Origin: Helicobacter sp. 13S00482-2
Lineage (GTDB): Bacteria; Campylobacterota; Campylobacteria; Campylobacterales; Helicobacteraceae
Reading direction: 5' to 3'
Length of the DNA stretch: 64,000 bases
Assembly (NCBI RefSeq): GCF_002272795.1
Contig: NZ_MLAT01000005.1
Span: forward strand, 79,537 to 143,536
The translations under genes were made by a program, and so were the position numbers. Below, one piece after another: positions 1 to 9,335 of this stretch (position 1 is the stretch's first letter; each line of letters begins with the position of its first letter). The notes beneath the pieces are model-generated. The model was not told the origin of the DNA, did no database searches, and saw nothing but the letters and a program-made list of their open reading frames with translations.

Positions 1-140
1 ATTTTACAAGCGACGGTTGGTGAACAACCATTTAAATAACATAAAGTCGGGATATAGATATTATTTTTCCTTGCGATTTCTAGGATTGTTTGACCTTCTT
101 GAAATTCTAATTGTTTTCCATCTATGATTACCTTAGGCAT
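1..140 (-). CDS. Second NuoG-like [2Fe-2S] protein (partial, runs off the left edge)
   Basis: Only the first 46 codons are in the window. The translation begins MPKVIIDGKQLEFQEGQTI and continues with IYIPTLCYLNGCSPTVACK, which is the N-terminal ferredoxin-like fold of complex I subunit NuoG with the first cysteines of its [2Fe-2S] cluster. The ATG at 140 has a good ribosome site (GGAG, five bases of spacing). It overlaps the end of the preceding nuoG by eight bases, so the two genes are translationally coupled. A nuoG-like gene straight after a complete nuoG means the operon encodes two NuoG-type subunits in tandem. The rest of the gene is outside the window, so its length and remaining clusters cannot be judged. 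Confidence 0.8.
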   Translation of the reverse strand, partial: MPKVIIDGKQLEFQEGQTILEIARKNNIYIPTLCYLNGCSPTVACK

Positions 141-2394
141 TTTCACTCCATTTCTTGAGGGTGATTTTTGTATATGGATAGTCTTTATTGTGGATAAAAT
201 ACCTACCTACATAAAAGAGGGCAACCATTCCTTTTAAATATTCTTCTTCAATAAAATCACAAACAAAATCTTTACCTTCAATGCTGAAAAATACTTTTTG
301 ATATTTTTCAAGTTTATTTGCAATTGCAAATTGCTTTGAACCAATTATTTTAGGTTTATCAAAGTTAAAGAAATTTCCAGATTTTTTGGGAAAATACAAA
401 ATAGAGCCATTAGATTCAGGCAAGAAATCAATAGCTAAAAGCTCTACATGACCTTCATAGGAAAATTTACCTAGAGTGAGAAAATATCCTCTATGTTCAT
501 TTCCATTGTGGTCAAAAAAATTCTCAAGATCATCATAAGCAATACCCTTAAATCCATTTTCTAATGGAAGTTTGTTTGTGATTTCTATGAGTGAGGTCTC
601 TGTCATTTCAAAATGTTGTGCGATATCACAAATATCATAACCTTCATAAGGTAAAGATGCAGATATGGGCAATAGTTGATAATCTGCATTTACAATACTT
701 CCCTCTATTTGAAGCATAGAGGGAAGTATAAAATCAGCATTTAAAATAAAATCAACGTTCTGTTCATACTCTATATTTTCAATCATTTCATTGAGGATAA
801 AATCTCCCTTTGCTTTATAGCCAACAACCCGAGTATTTTCAAAATTATCTTTTGATAGATCGCAAATCCTGGAAATTCCCACAGTGTTCCCAGAAGAAGG
901 AATTGTTATAACTTTCATAGGAGTATATTTTTCTATTAGCCCAAGCATATAAGCAATCTGCTTATATTGAGGGTGAGAAAAAAGTTCTGAACCTATAAAA
1001 ATAACAGGATTTAGGGCTGATCTAAAAGTATTACCTAAATTAGTAAGCTCTTCTTCGCTAATATTAGATTCAGAACTCAGATAGCCTATATCTAAATTTT
1101 CAATAAAATCACTTAAACTAGAATCCACAAGTGTGTCTTTTAAAAAACTATATAACATTAAGGCCACAACACCTAATTCTGTTTGAACTTCATATTGTAT
1201 ATAAGAGTTTTTTTTGAGTCGCTCATCAGGTACGGGATGCAGATAAATATATTTGATTTTTTGTGTTGTAATGGCATTAATAATTTGACTTTTAAGAATA
1301 GGGGTTTCATCAAAAATAAAACTAGCTAAGCTTATGCATAAATCAGCTTGTTTCAATGTTTCTTTCATGTTGTATATCTGTGCATTAGAAGTAGATTTAA
1401 TAATAGAAGTAAATTCAAAATAATTTCGTGCTTCTTCGCAGTATAAAGGAATATTGAGTTTATTTTTAAGTTCATTTAAAATAAAGGCTTCTTCATTGCT
1501 TATTTGTGTTCCAATTCTTATGGCAGAGGCATTTTCAAAGGCCTTGATGGCATTTTTAAGTTGATCGCTATCTTTGTAATAGATAGAAGAATTACCAAAA
1601 TTATGCCGTCCAGAGTGACATAATTGAGAAAATTCCATTATTGTTGTACTCCTGTAGATTTTTTTATTTTTAGAAATATGAGTGGAATCGTTTGTGTTTT
1701 TACCCTCATATACGATATAGCAACCCAAAGCACAATTTGTGCAAACGCTAGGAGTTTTTTCAAGCTCCCAAACATTGGATGTATATTGAAATCTTTCTGA
1801 AGTCATGGCACCTGTTGGGCAGACGCTGACGCATTCATCACAATCTTCACAGTAACTCTGTGCATTAATGCCAATTTTTGAATCATAGCCACCTGCTATT
1901 ACTTGAAGATAATTATTTCCCACAATCTGATTGCAGGTTCTAGCACATCGCTCACACATGATACATAGGCTTTCGTCATAAATCTTATTTTTGAATGAAA
2001 TAAAATCATCTTTTCGTTGTGTTGCACTGAAAGTCTGTATAGGTATCTTTGTTTCTAGTACTTTATCTTGAAGCTCACATTCTCCACTTTTATCGCATAC
2101 TCCACATTCTAGTGGGTGATTTATACACAAAAATTTCATAATCTCTTGGCGATGTTGCTCTAGTCTTGGTGTGTGAGTATGAACTCTAGTATTCTGAAGT
2201 GCGGGACTTTTGCATGAGGCGATGATATTTCCATTTTCTTCTTCCACGATACACATGCGACAAGCACCGACAGGGGCTAATTTTGGAAGATGACATAGGG
2301 TTGGAATGTAGATATGATTTCTTCTAGCAACTTCTAAAATACTTTCACCTTCATTAAAAGAAAATTCTTTATTATTGATAAATATACCCATCAT
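133..2394 (-). CDS. nuoG: NADH-quinone oxidoreductase subunit G (NuoG)
   Basis: Peripheral-arm iron-sulfur subunit of proton-pumping complex I. The protein has an N-terminal [2Fe-2S] domain (PTLCHLPKLAPVGACRMC), the His-Cys3 motif HPLECGVCDKSGECEL, two 4Fe-4S motifs (CIMCERCARTC and CEDCDECVSVCP), then CTNCALGC and a molybdopterin-oxidoreductase-like remainder. I start it at ATG 2394, giving 753 residues, because this ATG overlaps the upstream TGA as ATGA. An in-frame start further upstream would add 12 residues that look nothing like the family. The C-terminal half is degenerate relative to catalytic molybdoenzymes, as expected for NuoG. It sits in the middle of the leftward nuo operon and is followed by a second nuoG-like gene. 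Confidence 0.93.
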   Translation of the reverse strand: MMGIFINNKEFSFNEGESILEVARRNHIYIPTLCHLPKLAPVGACRMCIVEEENGNIIASCKSPALQNTRVHTHTPRLEQHRQEIMKFLCINHPLECGVCDKSGECELQDKVLETKIPIQTFSATQRKDDFISFKNKIYDESLCIMCERCARTCNQIVGNNYLQVIAGGYDSKIGINAQSYCEDCDECVSVCPTGAMTSERFQYTSNVWELEKTPSVCTNCALGCYIVYEGKNTNDSTHISKNKKIYRSTTIMEFSQLCHSGRHNFGNSSIYYKDSDQLKNAIKAFENASAIRIGTQISNEEAFILNELKNKLNIPLYCEEARNYFEFTSIIKSTSNAQIYNMKETLKQADLCISLASFIFDETPILKSQIINAITTQKIKYIYLHPVPDERLKKNSYIQYEVQTELGVVALMLYSFLKDTLVDSSLSDFIENLDIGYLSSESNISEEELTNLGNTFRSALNPVIFIGSELFSHPQYKQIAYMLGLIEKYTPMKVITIPSSGNTVGISRICDLSKDNFENTRVVGYKAKGDFILNEMIENIEYEQNVDFILNADFILPSMLQIEGSIVNADYQLLPISASLPYEGYDICDIAQHFEMTETSLIEITNKLPLENGFKGIAYDDLENFFDHNGNEHRGYFLTLGKFSYEGHVELLAIDFLPESNGSILYFPKKSGNFFNFDKPKIIGSKQFAIANKLEKYQKVFFSIEGKDFVCDFIEEEYLKGMVALFYVGRYFIHNKDYPYTKITLKKWSENA

Positions 2395-4319
2395 AACACC
2401 GCCATTGCTATGTAATAACATCGCATACATCTTTGAGCTTCATAAAAAGCTTCTTGATTGCTCAATCCAAAATTAACTTCAATAAAGCTTTTTTTTCGTT
2501 CCTGTGGAGATACTTTTTGGCTTTCAGATCTTTTGAGTCCCTTATTCCATCCTCTGACATCTTCACTTTTGTTAAATACGCCGATTTGATGAAGATAATC
2601 TTCCATCTTTTCTTCATCACTTAAGGATATTTCATTGTTTTTTAGATAGCGTTTGATGACATTTGCTACTCGTTTTCCTTGGCCTACGGCATTTACAATT
2701 GTTAGAGGACCACTCACACAATCGCCACAACCAAATACACCTTTTTTGCTTGTTGCAAAAGTCCCTTCTTGAGTTTGCAGTGTTCCCCATTTTGTGATTT
2801 CTATTTCCCATTCTTTTGGTAAATATGAGAAGTCTGGAATCTGCGAAACAGCAGGTATTAAAATATCACATTCAAATCTTGATGGCGGTTTATCTATTTT
2901 AATAAGTTCGCCTTTTGGAGAGTCGGGAGTTTTTTTGAGTTCAAAATATCCAACATCTATGGCGGTGATTTTATTGTCTTTAGAAGCAACACCAACAACA
3001 GTGGATAAAAATTCAAACTTCACGCCTTCCTCTACACTCTCGTGATATTCTTCTTTTGAGGTATTTTTGATGATAGTTGCTTCATCTCTTCTATAGAGCA
3101 TTGTGACAGATTTTGCTCCAAGTCTTATGGCAGATCTCACAACATCCATAGAGGTAAAGCCCCCACCTACACAGACAATATTTTTACCTTTTATGTCAGG
3201 AATTTCACATAGATTGAATTTTTGAGCTAGATTGACTTCATCCATAAATTTAATCGCAGGAAGATAGCCTTCTAATAGAGGATCTTCATTGCTAAAACCA
3301 AGTTTTTTGGAAATTCTAGCCCCCGTTGCTAAGACTATAGCTTGGTGAGATTTTTCCAACTCTAGCATTGATTTTTCATTCATAGGGCTTGAAGTATGAA
3401 ATCTCACACCAAGTTCTTTGAGCATATCAATATCGTGATTGTAATTTGAAATAGGCATTCGATAATTTGGAACTCCTACTGCTACCTCTCCACCCAAAAC
3501 AGGCAAGGCTTCATAAACATCTACACCAACTCCTTCAAGAGCTAGATAATAAGCAGTACTCAAGCCTCCTGGTCCTGCACCAATGATGGCAACTTTCTGC
3601 GTACATGGATGTTGCGTTATGGATTTTGGATGCTGATAAGGCAAATGCATATCAAATTCATAATCTGCTCCAATTCTTTTGAGCTCCATTATACTTATAG
3701 GCTCATCTAAAATTGATCGTCTGCAAGCACTTTCGCAAGGATGAGGGCATACTCTACCACAAACTTGAGCTAAAGGCATTGAACTTCTTGTGGCACTTAA
3801 AGAATCTGCAAAAAGCATATCTCTAACCCCTTCAATATAAGCAGGAATATTAACATGAGAAGGACAGGCATCGGTGCAAGGAGCAGTGATTTTAGAAATA
3901 TATTTTTGAGTATTGCTAGCTTTTTGTGGATTTAAAAAAATCTCTCTTTTGGTTTTAAGCATTTGCAAGATAGGTTTAGGAGTTGTTTTTCCAATCTCAC
4001 ATTTACTAGTATTTTGCATCAAGTGAGCGGTTTCTTCCAATCTATTAATATTTTCAAGAAGATTATCAGGATCATTTTGGATTCTGCATAAAAGATCATA
4101 CAAGACTCTGCCACCATATTTTCCAGGCGTACATCTTCCACAAGCTTCAGAGTAGCATTGATATTGAAAGGCATAATTTTTGAGCATATCTAAAATATCC
4201 GTGTTTTCATCAAAAACTACAACTCCATCCCATCCTATGAAGGACTTCATTTTTTCATTTTGAAGATGATTGGGGAATTCTCCTGCCCCAATTGAATACG
4301 GAAGAAAAGGTTGCATCAT
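2391..4319 (-). CDS. NuoF C-terminal-like / GltD-type FAD oxidoreductase fusion in the nuo operon
   Basis: This 642-residue protein occupies the nuoF position. Residues about 25-130 resemble only the C-terminal iron-sulfur part of NuoF: EACGRCTPGKYGGR, with Cys60 and Cys63, then Cys107 in TSKCEIG. The third cysteine of the usual CGxCxPC motif is Gly66. Residues about 145-225 form a GltD/DPYD-type double 4Fe-4S domain (PCTDACPSHVNI, CGRVCPHPCESACRR). From 240 on there is a pyridine-nucleotide-disulfide oxidoreductase fold with an FAD site (IIGAGPGGLSTAYYLA) and an NAD(P) site (CVGGGFTSMDVV). The FMN/NADH domain of true NuoF is absent. Both ends overlap their neighbours as ATGA, so it is coupled within the operon. 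It probably feeds electrons into complex I, from NAD(P)H or a ferredoxin/flavodoxin; the direction and donor are inference. Confidence 0.85.
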   Translation of the reverse strand: MMQPFLPYSIGAGEFPNHLQNEKMKSFIGWDGVVVFDENTDILDMLKNYAFQYQCYSEACGRCTPGKYGGRVLYDLLCRIQNDPDNLLENINRLEETAHLMQNTSKCEIGKTTPKPILQMLKTKREIFLNPQKASNTQKYISKITAPCTDACPSHVNIPAYIEGVRDMLFADSLSATRSSMPLAQVCGRVCPHPCESACRRSILDEPISIMELKRIGADYEFDMHLPYQHPKSITQHPCTQKVAIIGAGPGGLSTAYYLALEGVGVDVYEALPVLGGEVAVGVPNYRMPISNYNHDIDMLKELGVRFHTSSPMNEKSMLELEKSHQAIVLATGARISKKLGFSNEDPLLEGYLPAIKFMDEVNLAQKFNLCEIPDIKGKNIVCVGGGFTSMDVVRSAIRLGAKSVTMLYRRDEATIIKNTSKEEYHESVEEGVKFEFLSTVVGVASKDNKITAIDVGYFELKKTPDSPKGELIKIDKPPSRFECDILIPAVSQIPDFSYLPKEWEIEITKWGTLQTQEGTFATSKKGVFGCGDCVSGPLTIVNAVGQGKRVANVIKRYLKNNEISLSDEEKMEDYLHQIGVFNKSEDVRGWNKGLKRSESQKVSPQERKKSFIEVNFGLSNQEAFYEAQRCMRCYYIAMAVL

Positions 4320-4549
4320 CTAACCTTTTTTTTCACCACAAGCGTCCAATCAACGTGATTGAATCTAATAGAGTTCATCAGATCATCTCCGCGATTTTTG
4401 ATAAATTCCGCACTTTTAGAAATATTTTCAAAATCACCAATTTCAAATAAAAATATCCCCACTTCTCCATCAGTAAGTTCAGAGTCAATCAATTCGCCCA
4501 TACGATCATAAAAATCATTTTTTAAATGCCTGAGATCAAAACGCTTCAT
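4316..4549 (-). CDS. Small NuoE-like protein of epsilonproteobacterial complex I
   Basis: A 77-residue protein between nuoD and the NuoF-like fusion. Its position and length match the short protein annotated as NuoE-like in Helicobacter and Campylobacter complex I operons (HP1264 type). It has no cysteines, so it cannot carry the [2Fe-2S] cluster of genuine NuoE. It is small, acidic in the middle and basic at the end ([10 protein letters not shown]). Its start overlaps the nuoD stop and its stop overlaps the start of the next gene, so it is coupled on both sides. It is probably a structural or docking subunit of the modified electron-input module. The family link rests mainly on context. Confidence 0.75.
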   Translation of the reverse strand: MKRFDLRHLKNDFYDRMGELIDSELTDGEVGIFLFEIGDFENISKSAEFIKNRGDDLMNSIRFNHVDWTLVVKKKVR

Positions 4550-5775
4550 CTATCCACCTCTCCAAATACTGCATTGGTTGATCCAATAATTGTTACAACA
4601 TCAGCGAGATAATGGCCTATGAGAATATCTTGAAGGCATCCTATGTGATAGAAGCTTGGGGTTTTGATTTTAATTCTATGAGGGTAGGGGTTACCTTGAG
4701 AGTTAATAAAAAATCCTAGCTCTCCTTTTGGAGATTCTGTAGGAGCATACACCTCGCCTTTGGGAGGACGCATACCCTGTGTTACAAGCACAAAGTGTTG
4801 CATTAAGGCATAGTTCTGAGTCATTATATCTTCCTTTGGCGAAGATATATAATCAGGTGCCTTTGCCATAATAATAGAATCAGTTTTTGGGTACATTTCT
4901 ATGAGTTGTTCTAAAATCTTCACAGACTCCCTTATTTCCTCCATATAGAGCCTATATCTTCCATAACTATCACCGCTATTTGTGATAGGAACGCTAAAAT
5001 CTAGTTCGTCATATAGCTCATAAGGATCTTCTTTACGTACATCATAAGCCACACCACTAGCACGAAGCATGATTCCACTTAGTCCCCAATTTTTTGCTAC
5101 TTCTGCTGAGATCGTACCCACATTTTCAAGTCTAGATCGCCAAATTCGATTATTGTCAAGCAATCCCTCTATGAGAGCTACTGTGCTATTAGTTTCTTGG
5201 ATAAATTTTTTGAGATCTTCAATCCATTTTGGTGGTAAATCAAGAGGCACTCCACCAATTCTAATTGCATTATGGGTCAATCTTGCACCACAATAGTCTT
5301 CCATCAAATCAAGGCCATATTCTCTAGTTTTAAAGCAATATAAAAACATCGAGAGTGCACCCACATCCATTCCGTGAACAGCAACAAACATTATGTGAGA
5401 AATAATCCTATTGAGTTCTAATAACATTGTTCTAATTACTTGAGCTCTCCTAGGAATTTTGATATCAATAAGCTTTTCCACTGCATGAGCAAATGCATAA
5501 TTATTGCTTGCAGCAGAAGTGTAATCAAGTCTATCTGTTGTAGGCATAAACTCATTATAAATCATATTTTCAGCTAGTTTTTCTATTCCTCTGTGTAGAT
5601 AACCAATATCTGGCGTAGCTTTCACTACCTTTTCCCCATCAAGTTCTAAAATCAATCTCAATTGACCGTGAGAGGATGGATGTTGAGGCCCAAAATTTAT
5701 AATCATTTTATCATCATCTCGTTCAAAAACAATATTTTCAAATTGTGGTTTGAGTTTGGTATAAATTTGTGGCAT
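4546..5775 (-). CDS. nuoD: NADH-quinone oxidoreductase subunit D (NuoD)
   Basis: A 409-residue 49-kDa-type subunit of complex I that helps form the quinone site at the junction with the membrane arm. Family hallmarks are [12 protein letters not shown] near residue 29, [14 protein letters not shown], the DRLDYTSA region, and the C-terminal [18 protein letters not shown]. It starts at ATG 5775, overlapping the nuoC stop as TAATG, which supports this start. Unlike some bacteria, nuoC and nuoD are separate here. It lies in the leftward nuo operon. Confidence 0.97.
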   Translation of the reverse strand: MPQIYTKLKPQFENIVFERDDDKMIINFGPQHPSSHGQLRLILELDGEKVVKATPDIGYLHRGIEKLAENMIYNEFMPTTDRLDYTSAASNNYAFAHAVEKLIDIKIPRRAQVIRTMLLELNRIISHIMFVAVHGMDVGALSMFLYCFKTREYGLDLMEDYCGARLTHNAIRIGGVPLDLPPKWIEDLKKFIQETNSTVALIEGLLDNNRIWRSRLENVGTISAEVAKNWGLSGIMLRASGVAYDVRKEDPYELYDELDFSVPITNSGDSYGRYRLYMEEIRESVKILEQLIEMYPKTDSIIMAKAPDYISSPKEDIMTQNYALMQHFVLVTQGMRPPKGEVYAPTESPKGELGFFINSQGNPYPHRIKIKTPSFYHIGCLQDILIGHYLADVVTIIGSTNAVFGEVDR

Positions 5776-6578
5776 TAGCGTCTCTCTTTCAAAACTTTAG
5801 CTTTAGATGGATCTAAGTTTTTAACAAATAAAGCCTTGGAAGATTTGTTGCTGTTTAATACAGATTGAGTTTGCATACCTTTTTGTGTTTCATGTCCAAT
5901 CCTGGTAAAATTGAAAGTATCTTTTTCATCCACTCTTGCACTATCTCTTTGCTCAGGGCCTATGATCTGTCTGTATTCTTTGCCAAATATTTTATCAACC
6001 TCATACCAAGAGGCGTGTTCATCGCCTTTAAGAGGATATGATTTTAACAATGGGTATCCTACCCAATCTTGAGGCATAAGCAATCTTGTTAAATGAGGAT
6101 GTCCACTGAATATGATTCCAAACATATCAAAGGTTTCCCTTTCGCTCCAAATAGCACATCTAAACTCTGTGACTATAGAATCAATACTTTCGTTTGGCTT
6201 TAAAATACATTTGACTCTGATACGTCTTTTTTCAGAATTATTCACATTGCAAGAAAGAAGCTGATAAAACATTTCAAATTCTCCCTTTAATTCTAGCATA
6301 TCAATCGCACTCATCTCGTTAAGCACTTCATATCCAAGTTTTTTAAGAATTTTCATTATAGGTAAGAGATCTGTTTTTTGAATCCAAAACACAGCAGTAC
6401 CTAACTCTATATAGCTATCACAAATATGATACTCATAGCTCAGATGATTATAGATAACTTCATATGGACTACCTATTATGGAAGTTTTTGAAGTTAATTT
6501 TGGTTGATAAAATTTATCTGTATGATAAGCCTTCTTTTGAATATCTAAACCAATTTTGTTTTGTCTAACCATAATCAT
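5775..6578 (-). CDS. nuoC: NADH-quinone oxidoreductase subunit C (NuoC)
   Basis: A 267-residue 30-kDa-type subunit of the peripheral arm of complex I. The conserved block is [20 protein letters not shown] followed by [20 protein letters not shown], the family signature. The N-terminal 40 residues and the C-terminal tail after the conserved core are less conserved and basic, as in other Helicobacter NuoC proteins. The start ATG at 6578 has AAGGAT upstream; a second in-frame ATG lies two codons later. It follows nuoB after eight bases and overlaps nuoD. Confidence 0.95.
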   Translation of the reverse strand: MIMVRQNKIGLDIQKKAYHTDKFYQPKLTSKTSIIGSPYEVIYNHLSYEYHICDSYIELGTAVFWIQKTDLLPIMKILKKLGYEVLNEMSAIDMLELKGEFEMFYQLLSCNVNNSEKRRIRVKCILKPNESIDSIVTEFRCAIWSERETFDMFGIIFSGHPHLTRLLMPQDWVGYPLLKSYPLKGDEHASWYEVDKIFGKEYRQIIGPEQRDSARVDEKDTFNFTRIGHETQKGMQTQSVLNSNKSSKALFVKNLDPSKAKVLKERR

Positions 6579-6586
6579 CTATCCTT

Positions 6587-7096
6587 TTATATCAAACGCT
6601 TAGGCGGATTTTTACGAAAAGCTTTTTCGCTTCTTATCTTTTTCTGCAACATCATTAAGGCATATTGAAGCGTTTCTGGACGTGGAGCACAGCCAGGAAG
6701 ATAAATATCAACAGGAATAATCCTATCCACACCCTGAACGGTAGCATAGGTGTTAAACATACCGCCTGTATTTGCACAACTACCCATAGAAATAACCCAT
6801 TTTGGTTCGGGCATTTGATCATAAAGTCTTCGTGTGAATTCAGCGTGTTTTTTTGTAACTGTGCCAGCAATAATCATCACATCTGATTGTCTAGGAGAAG
6901 CACGAAAAATCGTTCCAAATCTATCGAAATCAAAACGAGATCCACCTGCTGCCATCATTTCTATAGCACAACAAGCAAGACCATAAGTAAGCGGCCAAAG
7001 CGAATTGCTCCTTGCCCAATTTAGAAGATTATCAACAGTTGTTAAGGCGATAGGCAATCCTGAGTTTTTTAAATAATTTACTTGATGTTGTGCCAC
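6587..7096 (-). CDS. nuoB: NADH-quinone oxidoreductase subunit B (NuoB)
   Basis: A 169-residue subunit that holds the N2 [4Fe-4S] cluster, which passes electrons to quinone. It shows [12 protein letters not shown] with the tandem cysteines, [12 protein letters not shown] and [11 protein letters not shown], the full cysteine set of the family. I chose the GTG at 7096 because a strong GAGGAG site lies just upstream. A longer version starting at TTG 7117 would use that ribosome site as coding sequence and lacks its own. The start lies inside the last codons of nuoA, so the two are coupled. Confidence 0.96.
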   Translation of the reverse strand: MAQHQVNYLKNSGLPIALTTVDNLLNWARSNSLWPLTYGLACCAIEMMAAGGSRFDFDRFGTIFRASPRQSDVMIIAGTVTKKHAEFTRRLYDQMPEPKWVISMGSCANTGGMFNTYATVQGVDRIIPVDIYLPGCAPRPETLQYALMMLQKKIRSEKAFRKNPPKRLI

Positions 7097-7467
7097 GATA
7101 ATGCTCCTCTTTTCCAAGCGTAAACAAAACCAATTATCAGGAATCCAACAAAACTTAACATTTCCATAAATCCAAATATGCCTAGAGATTTAAAATCTAT
7201 AGCCCAAGGAAACATAAAAACAATCTCAACATCAAATAAAATAAAAAGCATTGCCATGATATAAAACTGATGAGAGACCCTGTTTTGTTGCTTAATAGGC
7301 AAGGGCCCACATTCATATGCAGATAGCTTTAGCTTATCATTTTTTTTATCCGCTAGTTTTCGACTGATAAAACGTTGAATTCTCAAGGTTGCATTGAAGG
7401 CTAAAAAGGTAAATACAAAAATTATAAACACCCCAAAATAAGGATGTAAAAGTAAGGCGTTTTCCAT
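7078..7467 (-). CDS. nuoA: NADH-quinone oxidoreductase subunit A (NuoA)
   Basis: A 129-residue membrane subunit with three predicted transmembrane helices: [17 protein letters not shown] near the N terminus and two after the loop [11 protein letters not shown]. The ECGP motif is the conserved loop of the ND3/NuoA family. The ATG at 7467 has AGGAA eight bases upstream; the open frame extends 24 codons further without a ribosome site, so I trimmed it. It is the first gene of the leftward nuo operon, preceded by a TACAAT box. Confidence 0.95.
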   Translation of the reverse strand: MENALLLHPYFGVFIIFVFTFLAFNATLRIQRFISRKLADKKNDKLKLSAYECGPLPIKQQNRVSHQFYIMAMLFILFDVEIVFMFPWAIDFKSLGIFGFMEMLSFVGFLIIGFVYAWKRGALSWHNIK

Positions 7468-7507
7468 TCTGTAATTCCTAAAAATTGAAAGTTTGTTCGT
7501 TGATTGA

Positions 7508-7513
7508 ATTGTA
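7508..7513 (-). promoter_or_regulatory. Probable -10 box of the nuo operon
   Basis: On the minus strand TACAAT lies about 40 bases before the nuoA start, in a very AT-rich stretch with no clear -35 element. That is usual for sigma-70 promoters in Helicobacter. It is the best-placed candidate but was chosen by eye. Confidence 0.45.
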
Positions 7514-7570
7514 GTCTTAAAATGATTAAAAATAAACAAAGAAAATTTAATCTGTCAAAAAAAGGAGATT

Positions 7571-7591
7571 TTTGTTACAAATAGTAACAAA
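7571..7591. promoter_or_regulatory. Palindrome TTTGTTAC-N5-GTAACAAA upstream of nuoA
   Basis: Two perfect 8-base arms flank AAATA in the 166-base interval between the hisK stop and the nuoA start. On the minus strand it lies about 60 bases upstream of the likely nuo -10 box. It could be an operator for the nuo operon. It could also be a weak hairpin ending the hisK transcript, although the stem is AT-rich and the T-run after it is poor. Confidence 0.4.
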
Positions 7592-7633
7592 AAAATAGTG
7601 TTAATTTTTTACTATTTATTAGAATTAAGAATA

Positions 7634-8422
7634 TTAAATTTCAACCATATGGGGTATTTTTTTCTTAAAATATACAGCCTTTTTATAGCCTATATTTTTC
7701 GCAATTTTTAAACATTCTTCATATCCAAATCCAACTTGATCTACACTGTGTGCATCGCTTCCAAATGTGATGGGTATTTCCATTTTTTTTGCAATTTTTA
7801 GAATTTCAATACTTGGGTATTGTTCTTTTATGGGTTTATGAAAACCTGATGCATTGATTTCAAGAACCATCTTATTATCCCTAATGTTTTCAAGTGTCTT
7901 TTGTATATTTTGGTATAATTTCTGATTTGGACTATGATTAAAAATTTTGAGCAAATCAAAATGTCCAACTATTTGAAAGAGATTACTTTGTGCCATTTTG
8001 GCAATTGCTTTGAGATATTTTTCCCAACATTCTTCCAAGTTTCGTTTGGCATATTCTGCCATAAATTCAGGATTATCAAATCCCCATTCATCCAAGAAGT
8101 GCACAGAACCAATCAGATAATCAAAAGGATACTCAAGAATTCTTTTTTCTATTAAATTTTCTCTATTGCAAATAAAATCAACTTCTAGCCCCATTAAGAT
8201 CAATATTTTATCTTGGTATTTGTTTTGAGCATTACTTATCATCTGAGAATATGTAACTAATTCCTCAGATTTCATTCTGTATTTTGAATCAAAATCCATG
8301 GGGGAATGACAGGAAAACCCATAAACATCAACCCCGAGTTCTATTGCTTTTGTTATATACTCATCTACACTACCTTGTGCATGATTGCATAAGATAGTGT
8401 GGTTGTGTAGATCTATCCTCAT
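7634..8422 (-). CDS. PHP-domain phosphatase, probable histidinol-phosphatase (HisJ/HisK type)
   Basis: A 262-residue protein of the PHP metal-dependent phosphoesterase family. It begins MRIDLHNHTILCNHAQGSV, the first metal-binding motif HxH. It also has GFSCHSPMDF, GLEVDFI, GSVHFLDEW, VGHFDLLK and FGSDAHSVDQVG, which supply the other His and Asp ligands. The pattern matches the HisJ family that removes phosphate from L-histidinol phosphate. A histidine pathway is supported by hisG at 48.5 kb. It is the last gene of the leftward nikR-nadD-rsfS-hisK run and overlaps the end of rsfS, so it is co-transcribed. Another PHP substrate cannot be excluded. Confidence 0.75.
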   Translation of the reverse strand: MRIDLHNHTILCNHAQGSVDEYITKAIELGVDVYGFSCHSPMDFDSKYRMKSEELVTYSQMISNAQNKYQDKILILMGLEVDFICNRENLIEKRILEYPFDYLIGSVHFLDEWGFDNPEFMAEYAKRNLEECWEKYLKAIAKMAQSNLFQIVGHFDLLKIFNHSPNQKLYQNIQKTLENIRDNKMVLEINASGFHKPIKEQYPSIEILKIAKKMEIPITFGSDAHSVDQVGFGYEECLKIAKNIGYKKAVYFKKKIPHMVEI

Positions 8423-8775
8423 ATTTGCAATGATTCTTGTTTTTTTATTTTAGTTAAAAACTCTTCCAAATTAAATTTTTTACGATGATTTTCAGTAAAA
8501 ATATGAATCATTATATCGCCCAAGTCTGCTATAATCCAATCCTCACTTTCTTCATCAGTGCTATAAAATACCTCTCCTAATGATTTGAGTTCAGTTTTTA
8601 ACATATCCAATAGTGCATAAGAATGTTTTCCTGCCATTGCTGTAGCGATGATTACGCAATCTACAATATAGTCTTTACCTTCAAGATCAAAAATATCAAT
8701 ATTTTCAGCCTTTTTCTGGTCGAGTAATTCTGTGATGATTTTTGTCCTCTTGGATAGATTTTTTGTTTGGGTCAA
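8419..8775 (-). CDS. rsfS: Ribosome silencing factor RsfS
   Basis: A 118-residue RsfS/Iojap family protein that binds ribosomal protein L14 and blocks subunit joining when nutrients are short. Conserved stretches are KKAENIDIFDLEGK, DCVIIATAMAGKH and ESEDWIIADLGDIMIHIF. The start is an unusual TTG at 8775: AAGGAG lies five bases upstream and the TTG overlaps the nadD stop as TTGA. Pairing with nadD is common in bacteria. Confidence 0.93.
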   Translation of the reverse strand: MTQTKNLSKRTKIITELLDQKKAENIDIFDLEGKDYIVDCVIIATAMAGKHSYALLDMLKTELKSLGEVFYSTDEESEDWIIADLGDIMIHIFTENHRKKFNLEEFLTKIKKQESLQI

Positions 8776-9335
8776 TTTAACTCCTTGTATGATTTGATAA
8801 CTTCAGATTTGATTGTCTCAGGGAGATCATTTGGCAGATGACCTAGCGAAAGTCCTTCTCTGATTTGAGTGGATGAGATTTTATACTTTACTTCTGGTAG
8901 GGAAATTTTGTATAAATCTTTATTATCTGTATTGTATCCATATCTTTCAATCAATACGAATTCTACTAAATTTCTGAGTTCTTCATATCGTTCCCATTTA
9001 TGGAGGTTAAATAGATTATCTTCGCCAATAATAAAAAATATTTTTTTTGGGTGCAATTGGTCTTTTAATGCTAACACACTCTGAATGCTAGGTATAGGTT
9101 TTTTTTGAATTATTTCCATATCGCTGACTTCTACTTTTGATAGATTTGCATTCAATCTTTTCATCCATTCATATCGTTTGCTTTCATGGAACAAACAAGG
9201 ATTTTTTAGAGGGTTTTGATAGGCAACAATAACGATAAGTTTGTCAATATCAAGTTTCTGCAGAGCAACTTGAATGGTCTGGATATGAGCAATATGAGGT
9301 GGATCAAAGCTCCCACCATAGACAGCAATATTCAT
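8772..9335 (-). CDS. nadD: Nicotinate-nucleotide adenylyltransferase NadD
   Basis: A 187-residue enzyme that transfers AMP from ATP to nicotinate mononucleotide in NAD synthesis. It has the nucleotidyltransferase motif GGSFDPPHIAHI at residues 8-19, the FIIGEDNLFNLHKW region, and the C-terminal ISSTQIREG motif. The ATG at 9335 overlaps the nikR stop as TAATG and its own stop overlaps rsfS, so translation is coupled through the cluster. Confidence 0.95.
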   Translation of the reverse strand: MNIAVYGGSFDPPHIAHIQTIQVALQKLDIDKLIVIVAYQNPLKNPCLFHESKRYEWMKRLNANLSKVEVSDMEIIQKKPIPSIQSVLALKDQLHPKKIFFIIGEDNLFNLHKWERYEELRNLVEFVLIERYGYNTDNKDLYKISLPEVKYKISSTQIREGLSLGHLPNDLPETIKSEVIKSYKELN

